DNA of 64,000 nt from contig NZ_JAJVDH010000002.1 of assembly GCF_022758145.1 (NCBI RefSeq), forward strand, positions 620,001-684,000, read 5' to 3'. The notes under the pieces are model-generated. The model made no database searches and was not told where the DNA came from. It saw only the letters and a program-made list of their open reading frames with translations. The stretch's first letter is position 1. The number at the start of each line of letters is the position of its first letter. Below are positions 44,257 to 53,465 of this stretch, in pieces. Made by a program: the position numbers and the translations under genes. Origin of the DNA: Pontibacter vulgaris. Its GTDB lineage: Bacteria; Bacteroidota; Bacteroidia; Cytophagales; Hymenobacteraceae.

Positions 44257-44781
44257 ATGCAGTATAAGTATGTATACACAGTTCAGAAAGATTGGACAGA
44301 AGAAGATAATTTAGTTTTAGACAAAGCTGTGTCGTTTGCGAACGAATACAATAAAAGTGATTTCTTTCAGGCTGTCTGCCTGCTTATATTCGAAACGTTT
44401 GGGGTAGATTTTGTACTGATAGGCAGGATTTCGCAGGCTGGCTCTAATAAGGTGCAAGGCGTTGAATTAGCGCACAAGGGCAAGCTGCTTGGGCCACTGG
44501 AATATTGCCTCGATAATACACCTTGTGAAAATATAGTACGCTTTGGTTTCTGTTATTATCCTTTTGATGTGAAGCAGCTATTTCCGGACGATGTATACCT
44601 GCACAAGTTTGGGATAGAGAGCTACATGGGCACACCCCTCAACGATGCCGATAATAACATGATCGGCTTGATCTGTTTAATGCATTCGAGTACTATTGCG
44701 CAGGCAAATCTTATAGAAACATTCCTTACCATACTTTCGCCACGCATCGAAGAAGAGTTACAAAAAGTTCTGGCAGCCTAA
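44257..44781 (+). CDS. Stand-alone GAF-domain protein
   Basis: 174 residues forming one GAF fold (about 30-170): LIFETFGVDFVLIGRI, then the insert AHKGKLLGPLEYCLDNTPCENI, and YMGTPLNDADNNMIGLICL at the end. GAF domains bind small ligands or sense redox or light. No output domain is attached, so it may act with a separate kinase or as an inhibitor. The conserved Cys pair (about 88 and 94, CLDNTPC) could bind heme or another ligand. A GAGGAG-like site 8 bases before the ATG supports the start. Confidence 0.75.
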   Translation: MQYKYVYTVQKDWTEEDNLVLDKAVSFANEYNKSDFFQAVCLLIFETFGVDFVLIGRISQAGSNKVQGVELAHKGKLLGPLEYCLDNTPCENIVRFGFCYYPFDVKQLFPDDVYLHKFGIESYMGTPLNDADNNMIGLICLMHSSTIAQANLIETFLTILSPRIEEELQKVLAA

Positions 44782-44868
44782 TTTCAGGAAAATTTATACT
44801 TCAGAATTTAACCAAACTAGCTATATAATTAGCTAAGTAAAGGCGTATCCTTTTCTTACTTCTCTTAT

Positions 44869-47379
44869 TTAATACTTGATTATTTTCTTAGTAGTATAAT
44901 TATCCCCGTACTTTACCTGGAGCAGGTATGCGCCCGGCTTGAGATTAATTAAGTTAAACTCTTTCAGAAGCATTTTAACGGGTTCTGAAGTAGCCAGCAG
45001 TAGTTTTTTACCTGTTATATCCGTTATTAAAATTTCTATTGCAGATGTTTCCGGAAGGTTTACTTGCACAGTTATGCTATTTGCCACCGGGTTTGGAAAT
45101 ACTGAAACAGATGGCGCTGAACTGCTAGTTGAGTTGTTAAGTGGCGGTGTTATGGAAAGAGGAGGTGCATCTGCAACTTCTGTATTGCGAATAAGGCATA
45201 CCCAATCAAGCGAAATATCAGTTGGGGGAGGACCTATACTTTTATTGCCCGAACCAGTGATCTGCTGAATGCTACCACTCTGCAAATCGCCACCAGTACG
45301 CGGATTGTACCATTTGACTTCGTAAGTTGAGCTATCACTGCCGGAGTTTACATTCAGGGAGGTTGATCCGCCATCTGGTAAATAAATAGCATATACTTTT
45401 CCTGGAAGAGCCAGGCAATAATCGGTTGTACTTGAAGTAAGGCTGTCAGCGTTTTGCATCTGACTATAAGGCAGGTACTTTTTAAAAAACTCCAGCGCAT
45501 AGCTTGTTAACTCCCACATATGGTTGCGGGAGCGCCAATCCTGGGTTGTTAAGTCACTATTCGGGTAATTATATCCAAAATACCATTCAGTACCACCTCC
45601 TCCGGCCATCAGGTTACCCCATAAAGCTGCCTTCCGTATTGCGTCATGCATATAATCTATAGTATCAGGTGCAACTCCTATGCTGGCAGGCCCTATTTCA
45701 TCCAGATTAACCACCCATTTTCGTCCTTTTGAAGCAGAGTTGTTTACCCATTTTAATGTTTCGCGGTGTACGTCTGTTATACTGGAAATTTGTAGCGAGG
45801 CCCCATCTAAAGTGGGATAACCTAAGAGGGAAGTATAAACCACAGATCGTTGTGTGGGGAAAGTATGTATGCTAATGAAGCTTTTGTAAGGGTCCAATGA
45901 TTTGATGTAATCAGCAAAAGCTTTCCGCTGGCTATCAGTGTTGGTGTTTTCTTCTCCTAAATTCCAGTTAATAGCTAAGTGATGGCCAAAGCGGGCAATT
46001 AATTCCCTGTAATAGAGTTTCCGCTGCTTCCCCAGTTCTCCGTTATCTAAAAGCTGGTCGTTTTCTCTTTCCTGCGTTACTACATGCAGCATTATTCCGA
46101 GCTTATCCATATGCGTAAAAACTACCTCCCATTGGTCTAGCTTAGATACATCAAACCGGTAGCGTTCAGTATGAGAAACCCAGGGCCATACATCTTTTCC
46201 ATCTCCGTTAACATTCATGGTAAGAAAATATACAGCATTCATACCTTTAGAGGCCAGGTAGTTTAATGCCCCAATTATACCTTTCCCTTTCCCAACTCTC
46301 CAAACAGGGTCACTGCTCTTCCAATCATTGATATGTGGCAGGTATGTTTTGATGGTATTTTCTGTGCCTGAACTATAAGTACTGTCAAAATCTGAAAAGG
46401 CTAAAAAATTTTCAGGGCTATCTGCGCCTCCTTTCAGAAAGTATTCGCCGGTTTGTGCGAAGCGCAAATAATGTTCGCCTACATACTGTAACCGCCCTTT
46501 ATACCTGAAGTCAGTGCCTGCTTTATCGCTGGGGCCAATAGTAAAGCTACCAGTAGCGCCATCAAAAGCTGCGGGGCTACCTGCATTAGCGCTGCTATCA
46601 ACGGCAATACTGTTGCCAGTACGAAATGAAGCCGTATAATTCCAGATACCTTCTTCATCCGGAGAAAAGTGCACACGCCATTTATTTCCTGACGAAGCTC
46701 CTGATTCGCTGGCATTGCCATCTGCAGCATAATAACCCGGTACCTGTATTTGGCGGGTCCCATTGCTGAAAGTAACATTCAGGCGGTAATCTAAAAACGG
46801 GTTAGTAGAAGCAGATTCCTTGGTTACAGGGCCGGAGAAAGTAATCGTGATTTTATGCCATTTTTTTAACTCGCCGGTAACTACACTTTCCAAAGAGTTT
46901 GTTACTTTAAAATTTATACTTGATGCAATGCCTGCAGTGCCACCGCCATTGGGTGCTGAATAAGGAGTTGCCGTTAAGGTATAGTTTCCAATGGCCGGAG
47001 TCCAGGAGTTGTAGGAATCGCCGGAATCTCCAAATAAAGTATAAGGCGGGTGATTTTCTACTTGGCTGTGATTCTGAGTTCCGGTGAGCGTAAATACGAC
47101 ACTGCCTGTGGTAGCAGGGGCGGTATTGGCCTGTATGTTCAGGTTACCCGTAGGTAACGTGTCTAAACTAAAGGCCGAGTTATTGTTAAGTACCTGAATT
47201 GGATGTTTTGTATCAGTATTTATCAGGCTGAAACTTACTATCTGGTTAATTAAAGAATTGGAGGGTTTACTTGAAGCAGCTAAAGCTGTAGAATTAGCCT
47301 GCAAGCTCCCTGCAATGCTAAATAGTAGTATACAACACGCTTTTATGAATAATAGCTTGAATTTTAATGTAATACGCAT
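44869..47379 (-). CDS. Large secreted glycoside-hydrolase-like protein (DUF5060) with T9SS tail
   Basis: 836 residues. A signal peptide (about 1-29) is followed by an Ig-like region (about 45-160) and a DUF5060 domain (165-270). A (beta/alpha)8 catalytic-like barrel (290-640) has Glu476/Glu477 in WNLGEEN and Glu561 in NLDEIGP as likely acid residues. A small C-terminal beta domain and a type A T9SS sorting domain (about 755-836, PNPVANSITV, then ITDITGKKLL, then LKPGAYLLQV) complete it. DUF5060 proteins are probable polysaccharide hydrolases; the substrate is not known. There is no SusCD pair nearby. Confidence 0.82.
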   Translation of the reverse strand: MRITLKFKLLFIKACCILLFSIAGSLQANSTALAASSKPSNSLINQIVSFSLINTDTKHPIQVLNNNSAFSLDTLPTGNLNIQANTAPATTGSVVFTLTGTQNHSQVENHPPYTLFGDSGDSYNSWTPAIGNYTLTATPYSAPNGGGTAGIASSINFKVTNSLESVVTGELKKWHKITITFSGPVTKESASTNPFLDYRLNVTFSNGTRQIQVPGYYAADGNASESGASSGNKWRVHFSPDEEGIWNYTASFRTGNSIAVDSSANAGSPAAFDGATGSFTIGPSDKAGTDFRYKGRLQYVGEHYLRFAQTGEYFLKGGADSPENFLAFSDFDSTYSSGTENTIKTYLPHINDWKSSDPVWRVGKGKGIIGALNYLASKGMNAVYFLTMNVNGDGKDVWPWVSHTERYRFDVSKLDQWEVVFTHMDKLGIMLHVVTQERENDQLLDNGELGKQRKLYYRELIARFGHHLAINWNLGEENTNTDSQRKAFADYIKSLDPYKSFISIHTFPTQRSVVYTSLLGYPTLDGASLQISSITDVHRETLKWVNNSASKGRKWVVNLDEIGPASIGVAPDTIDYMHDAIRKAALWGNLMAGGGGTEWYFGYNYPNSDLTTQDWRSRNHMWELTSYALEFFKKYLPYSQMQNADSLTSSTTDYCLALPGKVYAIYLPDGGSTSLNVNSGSDSSTYEVKWYNPRTGGDLQSGSIQQITGSGNKSIGPPPTDISLDWVCLIRNTEVADAPPLSITPPLNNSTSSSAPSVSVFPNPVANSITVQVNLPETSAIEILITDITGKKLLLATSEPVKMLLKEFNLINLKPGAYLLQVKYGDNYTTKKIIKY

Positions 47380-47648
47380 TTTATATTTGTTGACAAACCT
47401 TTAGCGTATAGCCAGTCTTCTATCAGGCTGAGTGCTTTGAAGGTTTAAGAAATTGTAGAAGCAAATGCAGACGCACAAATCTTTCTTTGTGCTGGAGAAG
47501 TGGCAGCAGTATATAAACTACAAGTGGTGGTAACACGAATCTATAAGCCTACTGATCCGTTGGTTTAGGTTAGATATTAGCTTATACTTTCTAAGTACGA
47601 ATTAGAAAAATTAGTGCTTGTGTTATATGTAATTATACTTAATGTTTT

Positions 47649-48056
47649 TTATTCAATTAGCCATTGGAACGCCTCAGCCCTGTTAGAGAAGTATCTGAAT
47701 TGTAATGCTATAGAACTGGCAGTCCTGATTTCTTCGAATGAGGCACCTATCCGTACTTCCCGTTCGCTGTGTCCCGGTCCGATGCAGGCTATTTTCTCGA
47801 TCATGGTGTGGAGCAACCCAACTGCTAGCTGGGTTAGTAAGGCTTTATACTCAGATTCTAAAAAGTCCTTTGTGTTTTCAGAAAAGTTAAGAAGAATGCG
47901 TTTAATGTTATGTTCTCTGGCGCTGGCTACAATTGCCATAAAGGCCTTTTTTACCTCCGCAGTGCTATAAGGCCTTTGCTCTTGCCACGCAGCATACAGC
48001 AGGTCCTGGGCTGCAGTATAAGTTAGCTCAATAAGATCGTCACTGTAGAGTTTCAT
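47649..48056 (-). CDS. STAS-like (SpoIIAA fold) protein, member 1 of a tandem trio
   Basis: 135 residues from the ATG at 48054-48056, chosen because it aligns with the starts of the two related genes at 48404-48811 and 48931-49332. The pattern is a short N-terminal strand (MKLYSDDLIELTY), a helix/strand region with RILLNF, then YKALLTQLA, and an FRYFSNRAEAFQWL end. It resembles STAS/SEC14 (SpoIIAA-like) modules used as anti-anti-sigma or regulatory domains; the function is unknown. The gene lies in an AT-rich patch. Confidence 0.55.
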   Translation of the reverse strand: MKLYSDDLIELTYTAAQDLLYAAWQEQRPYSTAEVKKAFMAIVASAREHNIKRILLNFSENTKDFLESEYKALLTQLAVGLLHTMIEKIACIGPGHSEREVRIGASFEEIRTASSIALQFRYFSNRAEAFQWLIE

Positions 48057-48403
48057 GTCTAAAATAACTGCAGATGCTGAAAAGTGTTGCAATAATAGGT
48101 AAATACTTGGTTAAAATTGAATTTATATAAGTAGGCTTGTTTAATGTCGTATTCTTTATAGGTGGGTGTAAAGGGATGTTTTTCAAAAGTGTTTAGAAGT
48201 ATTGTAAGCTTTTAGATGCCATTTTGCCAATGTTTCAAACAAAAAGAAAAATTATGTTCACATAGTTGTAACATAAGATAAAGTAGCCCGTAAAAGGAAA
48301 TGGCTAAAAGTTGAAAAGTAAATTTCTCGTAAATAATCTTTTCAAAAATATCGGCGGGGCTCCTCATAAGGGAGCCTTTGCTGTTTATAGATAGGATTTA
48401 TAC
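48057..48403. other. AT-rich gap with one hairpin between two STAS-like paralogues
   Basis: Nothing coding. A hairpin with arms GGCTCC and GGAGCC and an AT-rich loop lies at about 48357-48378. The rest is A/T-rich, including ATAAGATAAAG near 48270. Confidence 0.45.
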
Positions 48404-48811
48404 TTACTCTAGCAACCAGTTAAATGCATCCTGGTGTTGCTGGAAACTTCTGAACTCTAGTGGCAGCTTCATTATAGCTTGCATGGTTTCATAAGTAGAG
48501 TCTACTATACTTTCGCGGTTGGAATCTAGAGTTGAAATACGTGCCACTTTTTCTATTGGCGTAGCAATAAGGTCTACTACCAACTGAGACATCACTATCT
48601 TATATTCTGCCTCTGTCATCTTGATAGAGCTTTTGGCAAAATCCAGCAAAATGTGCCTTGTGCCATGTTCTTGTGCGCAAGCAGCCAAGGCATTAAAGAT
48701 GTGCTTTACATCTTCCTTTCCAAGTACCCAAAAGCCAAGCAACTCCATGCTCAAGACATCTGTGGGCCTGGTATAATGGAGCTTCATATACTTATCCTGA
48801 TAAACTACCAT
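48404..48811 (-). CDS. STAS-like protein, member 2 of a tandem trio
   Basis: 135 residues from the ATG at 48809-48811. This start aligns best with the other two members: MVVYQDKYMKLHY against MILYSGLITLKY and MKLYSDDLIELTY. It shares the family skeleton: TDVLSMEL, HILLDF, AEYKIVMSQLVVDLI, KVARIS and the FRSFQQHQDAFNWL end. It is divergent from member 1 (roughly a third of positions alike by eye). No catalytic residues are seen. It may be regulatory. Confidence 0.6.
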   Translation of the reverse strand: MVVYQDKYMKLHYTRPTDVLSMELLGFWVLGKEDVKHIFNALAACAQEHGTRHILLDFAKSSIKMTEAEYKIVMSQLVVDLIATPIEKVARISTLDSNRESIVDSTYETMQAIMKLPLEFRSFQQHQDAFNWLLE

Positions 48812-48930
48812 CGCGATGCAATTGGTTAATAACAAGTAAGATACGATTTTTAGGGAATAAGTATCTTTATGAATAAAGTATTGTGGCAGTTGTAAAGGCG
48901 AGGGTAACCTTAATTGATATCAGTAATAAG

Positions 48931-49332
48931 TTACTTTTTTTGTAGCCAGTTCATAGCCTCCGGGTAAGAGCTAAAAGTACGTATTGTAAGTGTCTCTTTT
49001 GCTGATTCCTGTAGTTTCTGACCTTGCTTCTCCCTTTTTTTATCTGCTAAAGCAAGTCGTGCTACTTTACGAAGTTTGGTGGTTATAAGGTCTGCTCCGA
49101 ATTTTGCTGCTAGAGCTTTATATTCTTCGTCGTTTTCTCCAATATCAAGTTGAGTGCCGCGTGAGTCGAAGAGCGCTTTTGTAATGTGGTAGTTATGGAT
49201 ATGTGAGATAATAATATCTAAGCACGACCGCACCTCAGGTAACGTAAACTGCGATACATTAGGCATTTCAGTTTCTAATATATCAGTAGCGGGGTCGTAT
49301 TTCAGCGTAATTAATCCGGAGTATAAGATCAT
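48931..49332 (-). CDS. STAS-like protein, member 3 of a tandem trio
   Basis: 133 residues from the ATG at 49330-49332. It shows the same order of elements: LKYDPATDILETEM, then ALFDSRGTQLDIG, then EEYKALAAKFGADLI, KVARLA and TFSSYPEAMNWL. All three genes are on the minus strand with gaps of 119 and 347 bases and could be separate transcripts. A more distant SpoIIAA-like protein is at 54069-54434. No neighbouring sigma factor or kinase is seen. Confidence 0.6.
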   Translation of the reverse strand: MILYSGLITLKYDPATDILETEMPNVSQFTLPEVRSCLDIIISHIHNYHITKALFDSRGTQLDIGENDEEYKALAAKFGADLITTKLRKVARLALADKKREKQGQKLQESAKETLTIRTFSSYPEAMNWLQKK

Positions 49333-49413
49333 TGCTTTGTTTTAGTGCGTTAAAAGTTACGGCCATATTTCCTAAACAGTTCCGATGCCTTAATATCAAA
49401 AACTATAGATAAT

Positions 49414-49450
49414 AAAAAAAAGCCTGTCTACTTTCGTAAACAGGCTTTTC
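49414..49450 (-). terminator. Terminator of the tRNA-Arg gene
   Basis: The stem AAAAGCCTGT / ACAGGCTTTT with a 12-base loop lies just 3' of the tRNA on the minus strand and is followed there by a T-run. Confidence 0.88.
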
Positions 49451-49452
49451 GG

Positions 49453-49526
49453 TGGTCGCGAAGGGAGTCGAACCCCTAACCTTCTGATTCGTAGTCAGAT
49501 GCTCTATCCAGTTGAGCTACGTGACC
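49453..49526 (-). tRNA. tRNA-Arg (anticodon ACG)
   Basis: The 74-nt cloverleaf on the minus strand has acceptor arms GGTCACG / CGCGACC, D stem GCTC / GAGC, anticodon stem TCTGA / TCAGA with loop CTACGAA (anticodon ACG, normally edited to ICG for CGN codons), and T stem AGGGG / CCCTT. The encoded 3' end lacks CCA (discriminator A, then CC). The acceptor stem has an A5-C68 mismatch. Confidence 0.93.
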
Positions 49527-49596
49527 ATTTTTCCGTTATGGTGATGCAAAGTAACGCCAATTTTTCTTACAACGCAACCCCTAAACACACATTTTT

Positions 49597-50316
49597 TTAA
49601 TTTTTAGCGCTCGCTTTTTTCAAAGCTTTCTTCAGGGCACGGTCAAACACAAAGTATAAACCACCTATCGAAATGATTATCAGGCCGATCATAAGAAGTT
49701 TACCGCTTGTGCCGGTGTCAGGGTTCTGCAATAAATTTATGATATCATTTGCCTGCGTGCCTATCCAAAAAAAGAAAAGTGTACGCGGAAGCATACCCAC
49801 TATACTTGCCACAAAGAATTTATTGCGTTGCACCTGCAACAACGACAGCACAAAGTTCATGAGAGCAAAAGGCAGCACCGGCGAAATACGGGTAAGAAAA
49901 ATAAGACTCCAGCTTTGCTCGCGCAGTTCCTGCATCAGGTTTCGGGCTTTTTCAAAGCGGTTCAGGAAACTCATCATCTTGCCATGATCGATCAGTTGGG
50001 CTATACTATAGCCAACAAGCGCCGCAATGCCATAAGATACTACTACACCCGGAAAACCTGGCCAGCCCATGTAAAAGCCGCTAACTAATGCCACAAAGGT
50101 AGTAGGAGTAAGGGCCAGAGCCATCGTAAACGATACTGCCACAAAGTATAGCAGCATTTGCCACAGCTCCAGGTTTTGCAGCAGACCCTGGTATTGGTAC
50201 AGGTAGTAAGCCAGCGTAGAACTTACTACCACCGGCACGGCCACCAGCAACACCATCGATACAAACGTAGAGGCATTCTGACGTATAAAGCCCTGCAGCA
50301 GTTGAAATTGCTTCAT
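49597..50316 (-). CDS. TVP38/TMEM64 (VTT/DedA-like) membrane protein
   Basis: 239 residues from the ATG at 50314-50316. It has about six membrane segments. The family core is present: SGFYMGWPGFPGVVVSYGIA, then the re-entrant region LTRISPVLPFALMNFVLSLL. This group includes scramblase-like DedA/VTT proteins, but the substrate is unknown. The C-terminal tail is Lys-rich. It lies 70 bases from the tRNA on the same strand. Confidence 0.85.
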   Translation of the reverse strand: MKQFQLLQGFIRQNASTFVSMVLLVAVPVVVSSTLAYYLYQYQGLLQNLELWQMLLYFVAVSFTMALALTPTTFVALVSGFYMGWPGFPGVVVSYGIAALVGYSIAQLIDHGKMMSFLNRFEKARNLMQELREQSWSLIFLTRISPVLPFALMNFVLSLLQVQRNKFFVASIVGMLPRTLFFFWIGTQANDIINLLQNPDTGTSGKLLMIGLIIISIGGLYFVFDRALKKALKKASAKN

Positions 50317-50475
50317 TTTATAGTATAAAGGCACGAATAATAGGGTGCCGACTTTTAAATATTTACTTAGTTACTTTACCTCCTATACTCGTAACAGGCA
50401 TGGCAAGTATGTTTAATCCTGAAAAGTAAATTTACTAACTTGCAGCATACTGTTTATACTTAAACGATAGACTAC

Positions 50476-51615
50476 ATGAAATTCGGAACAAAAGCTATAC
50501 ATGCTGGCGTAGAGCCAGACCCAACAACAGGCGCCATCATGACGCCAATTTACCAGACCTCTACTTACGTGCAAAAATCTCCCGGCGACCATAAAGGCTA
50601 TGAGTATTCGCGTACGCATAACCCAACCCGCACACAGCTGCAAAACGCACTGGCTGCCCTGGAGAATGGCAAACATGGTTTGTGCTTTTCATCAGGTATG
50701 GCCGCTATTGATGCTGCTATAAAATTGCTGGCTCCCGGCGACGAAGTGATTTCGACAAACGATTTGTATGGTGGCAGCTACCGCATCTTCACCAAGATCT
50801 TCCAGAACTATGGCATCAAGTTTCACTTTACCAACATGGCCGACCTGAGCAAGGTAGAGGAGCTGGTAAACGAGAACACCAAAATGATCTGGGTAGAAAC
50901 GCCAACCAACCCACTGCTGAACATTATCGATATTAAAGGCTGCGCAGCCATCGCTAAAAAGCATAACCTTATACTTGTTGCCGATAATACTTTTGCTACG
51001 CCATACCTGCAGACTCCGCTTGATCTGGGTGCTGACATTGTAATGCACTCGCTTACCAAGTACATGGGTGGCCACTCTGATGTGGTAATGGGAGCGCTTA
51101 TAGTTAAAGACGATGCCCTGGCCGAGCGACTGGCTTTTATTCAGAATGCGTGCGGTGGCACACCCGGCCCACAAGACTGCTTTTTGGTGCTGCGTGGTTT
51201 AAAAACATTGCACTTGCGCATGGAGCGCCATTGCCAGAACGGCCGCAAAATTGCCGAGTACCTGCGCAATCACCCGAAAGTAGACAAAGTATACTGGCCA
51301 GGTTTTGAAGACCACAACAACCACAATGTTGCTAAAGAACAGATGAATGATTTCGGTGGTATGATCTCGTTTGTGCTGAAAGGCGATAAGATAGAAGATG
51401 CTACCCGCACGCTGGAGCGCTTCCATTACTTTGCGCTGGCAGAATCGTTGGGTGGGGTAGAGTCACTTTGCGGACACCCGGCCTCTATGACGCATGCCAG
51501 CATTCCGCGCGAAGAGCGTATGAAAGCCGGCCTGAGCGATTCACTTATCCGCCTGAGCGTAGGAGTGGAAGATGCTGAAGACCTGATCTCGGATTTAGAA
51601 CAAGCTATTGGATAG
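50476..51615 (+). CDS. Cystathionine gamma-synthase/gamma- or beta-lyase family PLP enzyme
   Basis: 379 residues. The PLP lysine is Lys195 in HSLTKYMGGHSD. Upstream is the signature YSRTHNPTR with SSGMAA, and near the C-terminus SLGGVESLCGHPASMTH. These are diagnostic of the trans-sulfuration family. Whether it synthesises (MetB) or cleaves cystathionine (MetC/CTH) cannot be decided; the SLCGHPASMTHA type is often seen in cystathionine gamma-synthase/lyase of Bacteroidota. A terminator follows. Confidence 0.92.
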   Translation: MKFGTKAIHAGVEPDPTTGAIMTPIYQTSTYVQKSPGDHKGYEYSRTHNPTRTQLQNALAALENGKHGLCFSSGMAAIDAAIKLLAPGDEVISTNDLYGGSYRIFTKIFQNYGIKFHFTNMADLSKVEELVNENTKMIWVETPTNPLLNIIDIKGCAAIAKKHNLILVADNTFATPYLQTPLDLGADIVMHSLTKYMGGHSDVVMGALIVKDDALAERLAFIQNACGGTPGPQDCFLVLRGLKTLHLRMERHCQNGRKIAEYLRNHPKVDKVYWPGFEDHNNHNVAKEQMNDFGGMISFVLKGDKIEDATRTLERFHYFALAESLGGVESLCGHPASMTHASIPREERMKAGLSDSLIRLSVGVEDAEDLISDLEQAIG

Positions 51616-51622
51616 TTATTTC

Positions 51623-51643
51623 TAGACACAAGATTTAAGACTT
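51623..51643 (+). repeat. Dispersed intergenic repeat TAGACACAAGAT..AGACTT, copy 1
   Basis: The unit TAGACACAAGATTTAAGACTT matches copies at 63842-63861 (plus) and 63906-63926 (minus) at most positions. It sits between a stop codon and a terminator. Confidence 0.45.
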
Positions 51644-51657
51644 CTGTGTTGAGTCAG

Positions 51658-51692
51658 AAAGGCCGCCAGCTTAATAGTTGGCGGCCTTTTTT
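51658..51692 (+). terminator. Rho-independent terminator of the trans-sulfuration gene
   Basis: The stem GGCCGCCAGC / GTTGGCGGCC with loop TTAATA is followed by a T-run. Confidence 0.92.
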
Positions 51693-51855
51693 GTTTGTCT
51701 GAATCAGGGTTTATAAAATTTTAGGATGGACAGGATTAGAAATTAATTCAATAATGCTGCAAGCGAAGCTACTCGCAGCATGAGTATAAAGTGACGAGCA
51801 GTAGCTATTATAGCTCTAAATTCCTTAAATTAACTAACTCTCTAACTCCTAAACT

Positions 51856-52368
51856 ATGAAAGTCCTTTTCCGGGAGCAACAACGGTTTAAGCAAGTATGG
51901 CTTTGGGTAGTTATACTTGGCGTAGCAGCTATGTCTTGGGCGGGCTTTATCTACAAAGTTATACTTGGTGGCGATCTTGGCAGCAGGTCGGCTTCTGCAA
52001 TACAATTAGCTGTTATGGCTGGGCTATTGGGGGTAGGGCTGCCGCTGTTTTTTTATAGTATGAAGTTAACTACCAAAGTATACCCGGGGCTGCTTACTGT
52101 ACAGTTTTCGCCTTTCCACCTGAAAGCTATGAAAATTCCGCTGCACGAGCTCCGCAATTACGAATCTGTTACCTATAACCCTATACTAGATTACGGTGGC
52201 TGGGGCATACGCTGGTCGTTTAACGGAAAAGCTTATAACACATCAGGCAACAAGGGTGTGCAATTATACTTTTACAACAAAAAGCCTTTGCTAATTGGCT
52301 CGCAACGCCCGCAACAACTTTTGGAGGCTATCCGGAAAGCGAAGGAAATAAAGCGAACGGATGTTTAG
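51856..52368 (+). CDS. Two-helix membrane protein with a PH-like C-terminal domain
   Basis: 170 residues. Two membrane helices (about 15-35 and 48-67) are followed by a soluble beta-rich domain with IPLHELRNYESVTY, then GGWGIRWSFNGKAYNTSGNKG, then KKPLLIGSQRP. That layout resembles bacterial PH-like membrane proteins (DUF6141 type) of unknown function. The start is the ATG at 51856. Confidence 0.6.
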   Translation: MKVLFREQQRFKQVWLWVVILGVAAMSWAGFIYKVILGGDLGSRSASAIQLAVMAGLLGVGLPLFFYSMKLTTKVYPGLLTVQFSPFHLKAMKIPLHELRNYESVTYNPILDYGGWGIRWSFNGKAYNTSGNKGVQLYFYNKKPLLIGSQRPQQLLEAIRKAKEIKRTDV

Positions 52369-52394
52369 TGGCTCCAATTTGTAAATCATCAGTC

Positions 52395-52434
52395 ATAAAA
52401 AAGCCGCTGCCCGGGTTAAGAGCAGCGGCTTTTA
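52395..52434. terminator. Bidirectional terminator
   Basis: The stem AAAAGCCGCTGC / GCAGCGGCTTTT has an inner loop CCGGGTTAAGA and lies between the convergent PH-like gene and ompA-type gene. Confidence 0.9.
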
Positions 52435-52453
52435 TGTTTATAATTTGCCTGGA

Positions 52454-53170
52454 CTATTTTTTAGCCTGGATACCGATGATCTTGTAAACTTCAGTTAAGT
52501 CCGGAGTTAAGATGATCTCGGTACGACGGTTCTTTGATTTGGCAGTAGCTGTACGTCCTGTATCAGCTGGCTGATAGTAAGCGCGGCCTGCAGGAGTTAC
52601 TCTGTCAGGAGATAAGCCTTTCTGCGTTAACAGACGTGTGATCTCAGTTGCACGTAACACGCTCAGATCCCAGTTGTCAGCAATTTTCTTAGTGCCTGGA
52701 AGAACTTCAACATCATCTGTATGGCCTTCTACCATTACACCAACTTCCTGGTTTTTCTTTAATACGCTTACCAGTTGGTCAAGCGCTTTCTGGCCACCAG
52801 CGTTTACTTTAGTGCTACCAGTTGCAAATAATAATTTATCAGACATAGAAACATATACTTTGCCATCTCTGATATCAACGCTAAGATCGCCCTGGTTAAA
52901 GCCCTGCAATGATGCATTTAAATCATTTTTCAAATTATCTAATGCCTTCTGCTGCTCGTTCATAGCACGCTCCATTTCGGCAAGTTTCTGCTCGCGCTCT
53001 TTCAGGCTGGCAGATAATTCGTCTACTTTTTGGCGGTTAGCCGCCTGCTCTGCTTCCAGGGCTGCTTTGCTTGCTTTCAGGTCATCATACTTCTTAGATG
53101 ATACACAAGAAGACATCAGGCTGACGCACAGCAACAGAGAAAACGATGCTTTGAAGAAATTAAATTTCAT
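52454..53170 (-). CDS. OmpA-family peptidoglycan-binding lipoprotein
   Basis: 238 residues. The signal peptide ends in the lipobox LMSSC. A long coiled coil (about 27-85, heptads with KASKAALEAEQAANRQ) is followed by an OmpA domain (about 100-230): GHTDDVEVLPG, NWDLSVLRATEI and KSKNRRTEIIL, the residues that grip diaminopimelate of peptidoglycan. The protein probably bridges the outer membrane and cell wall. The gene has its own unit. Confidence 0.88.
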   Translation of the reverse strand: MKFNFFKASFSLLLCVSLMSSCVSSKKYDDLKASKAALEAEQAANRQKVDELSASLKEREQKLAEMERAMNEQQKALDNLKNDLNASLQGFNQGDLSVDIRDGKVYVSMSDKLLFATGSTKVNAGGQKALDQLVSVLKKNQEVGVMVEGHTDDVEVLPGTKKIADNWDLSVLRATEITRLLTQKGLSPDRVTPAGRAYYQPADTGRTATAKSKNRRTEIILTPDLTEVYKIIGIQAKK

Positions 53171-53465
53171 GTGTTTTACTTGTTATGTTGTTAATAAAAG
53201 TGAAAAACTATGGTTGCAAATATGGTAAAAGATCGGGTTCCAAACTATTAAAAAAGACGTTAATCTGGCTTTAATACTTTCAAGTTGGTTATAAAACGCA
53301 ACTTTGTTTGAAATATTATATAAATACTATATATGTTTCAGTGGAGGCACTAAAGGCATAAGTATAAGTTGTTTATACTTTATTGCAGGCAAGTATAAAC
53401 CCAGCATAATTACCGATTATAAGCTATAATGTATAGGTAAAACTGTCTGTTGAAGTATACATTAC
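53171..53465. repeat. Intergenic gap with a cluster of AAGTATA/TATACTT words
   Basis: At least four copies lie in 53355-53460 on both strands, e.g. AAGTATAAG, TTATACTTT, AAGTATAAAC and AAGTATAC. No reading frame is seen. Confidence 0.55.
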
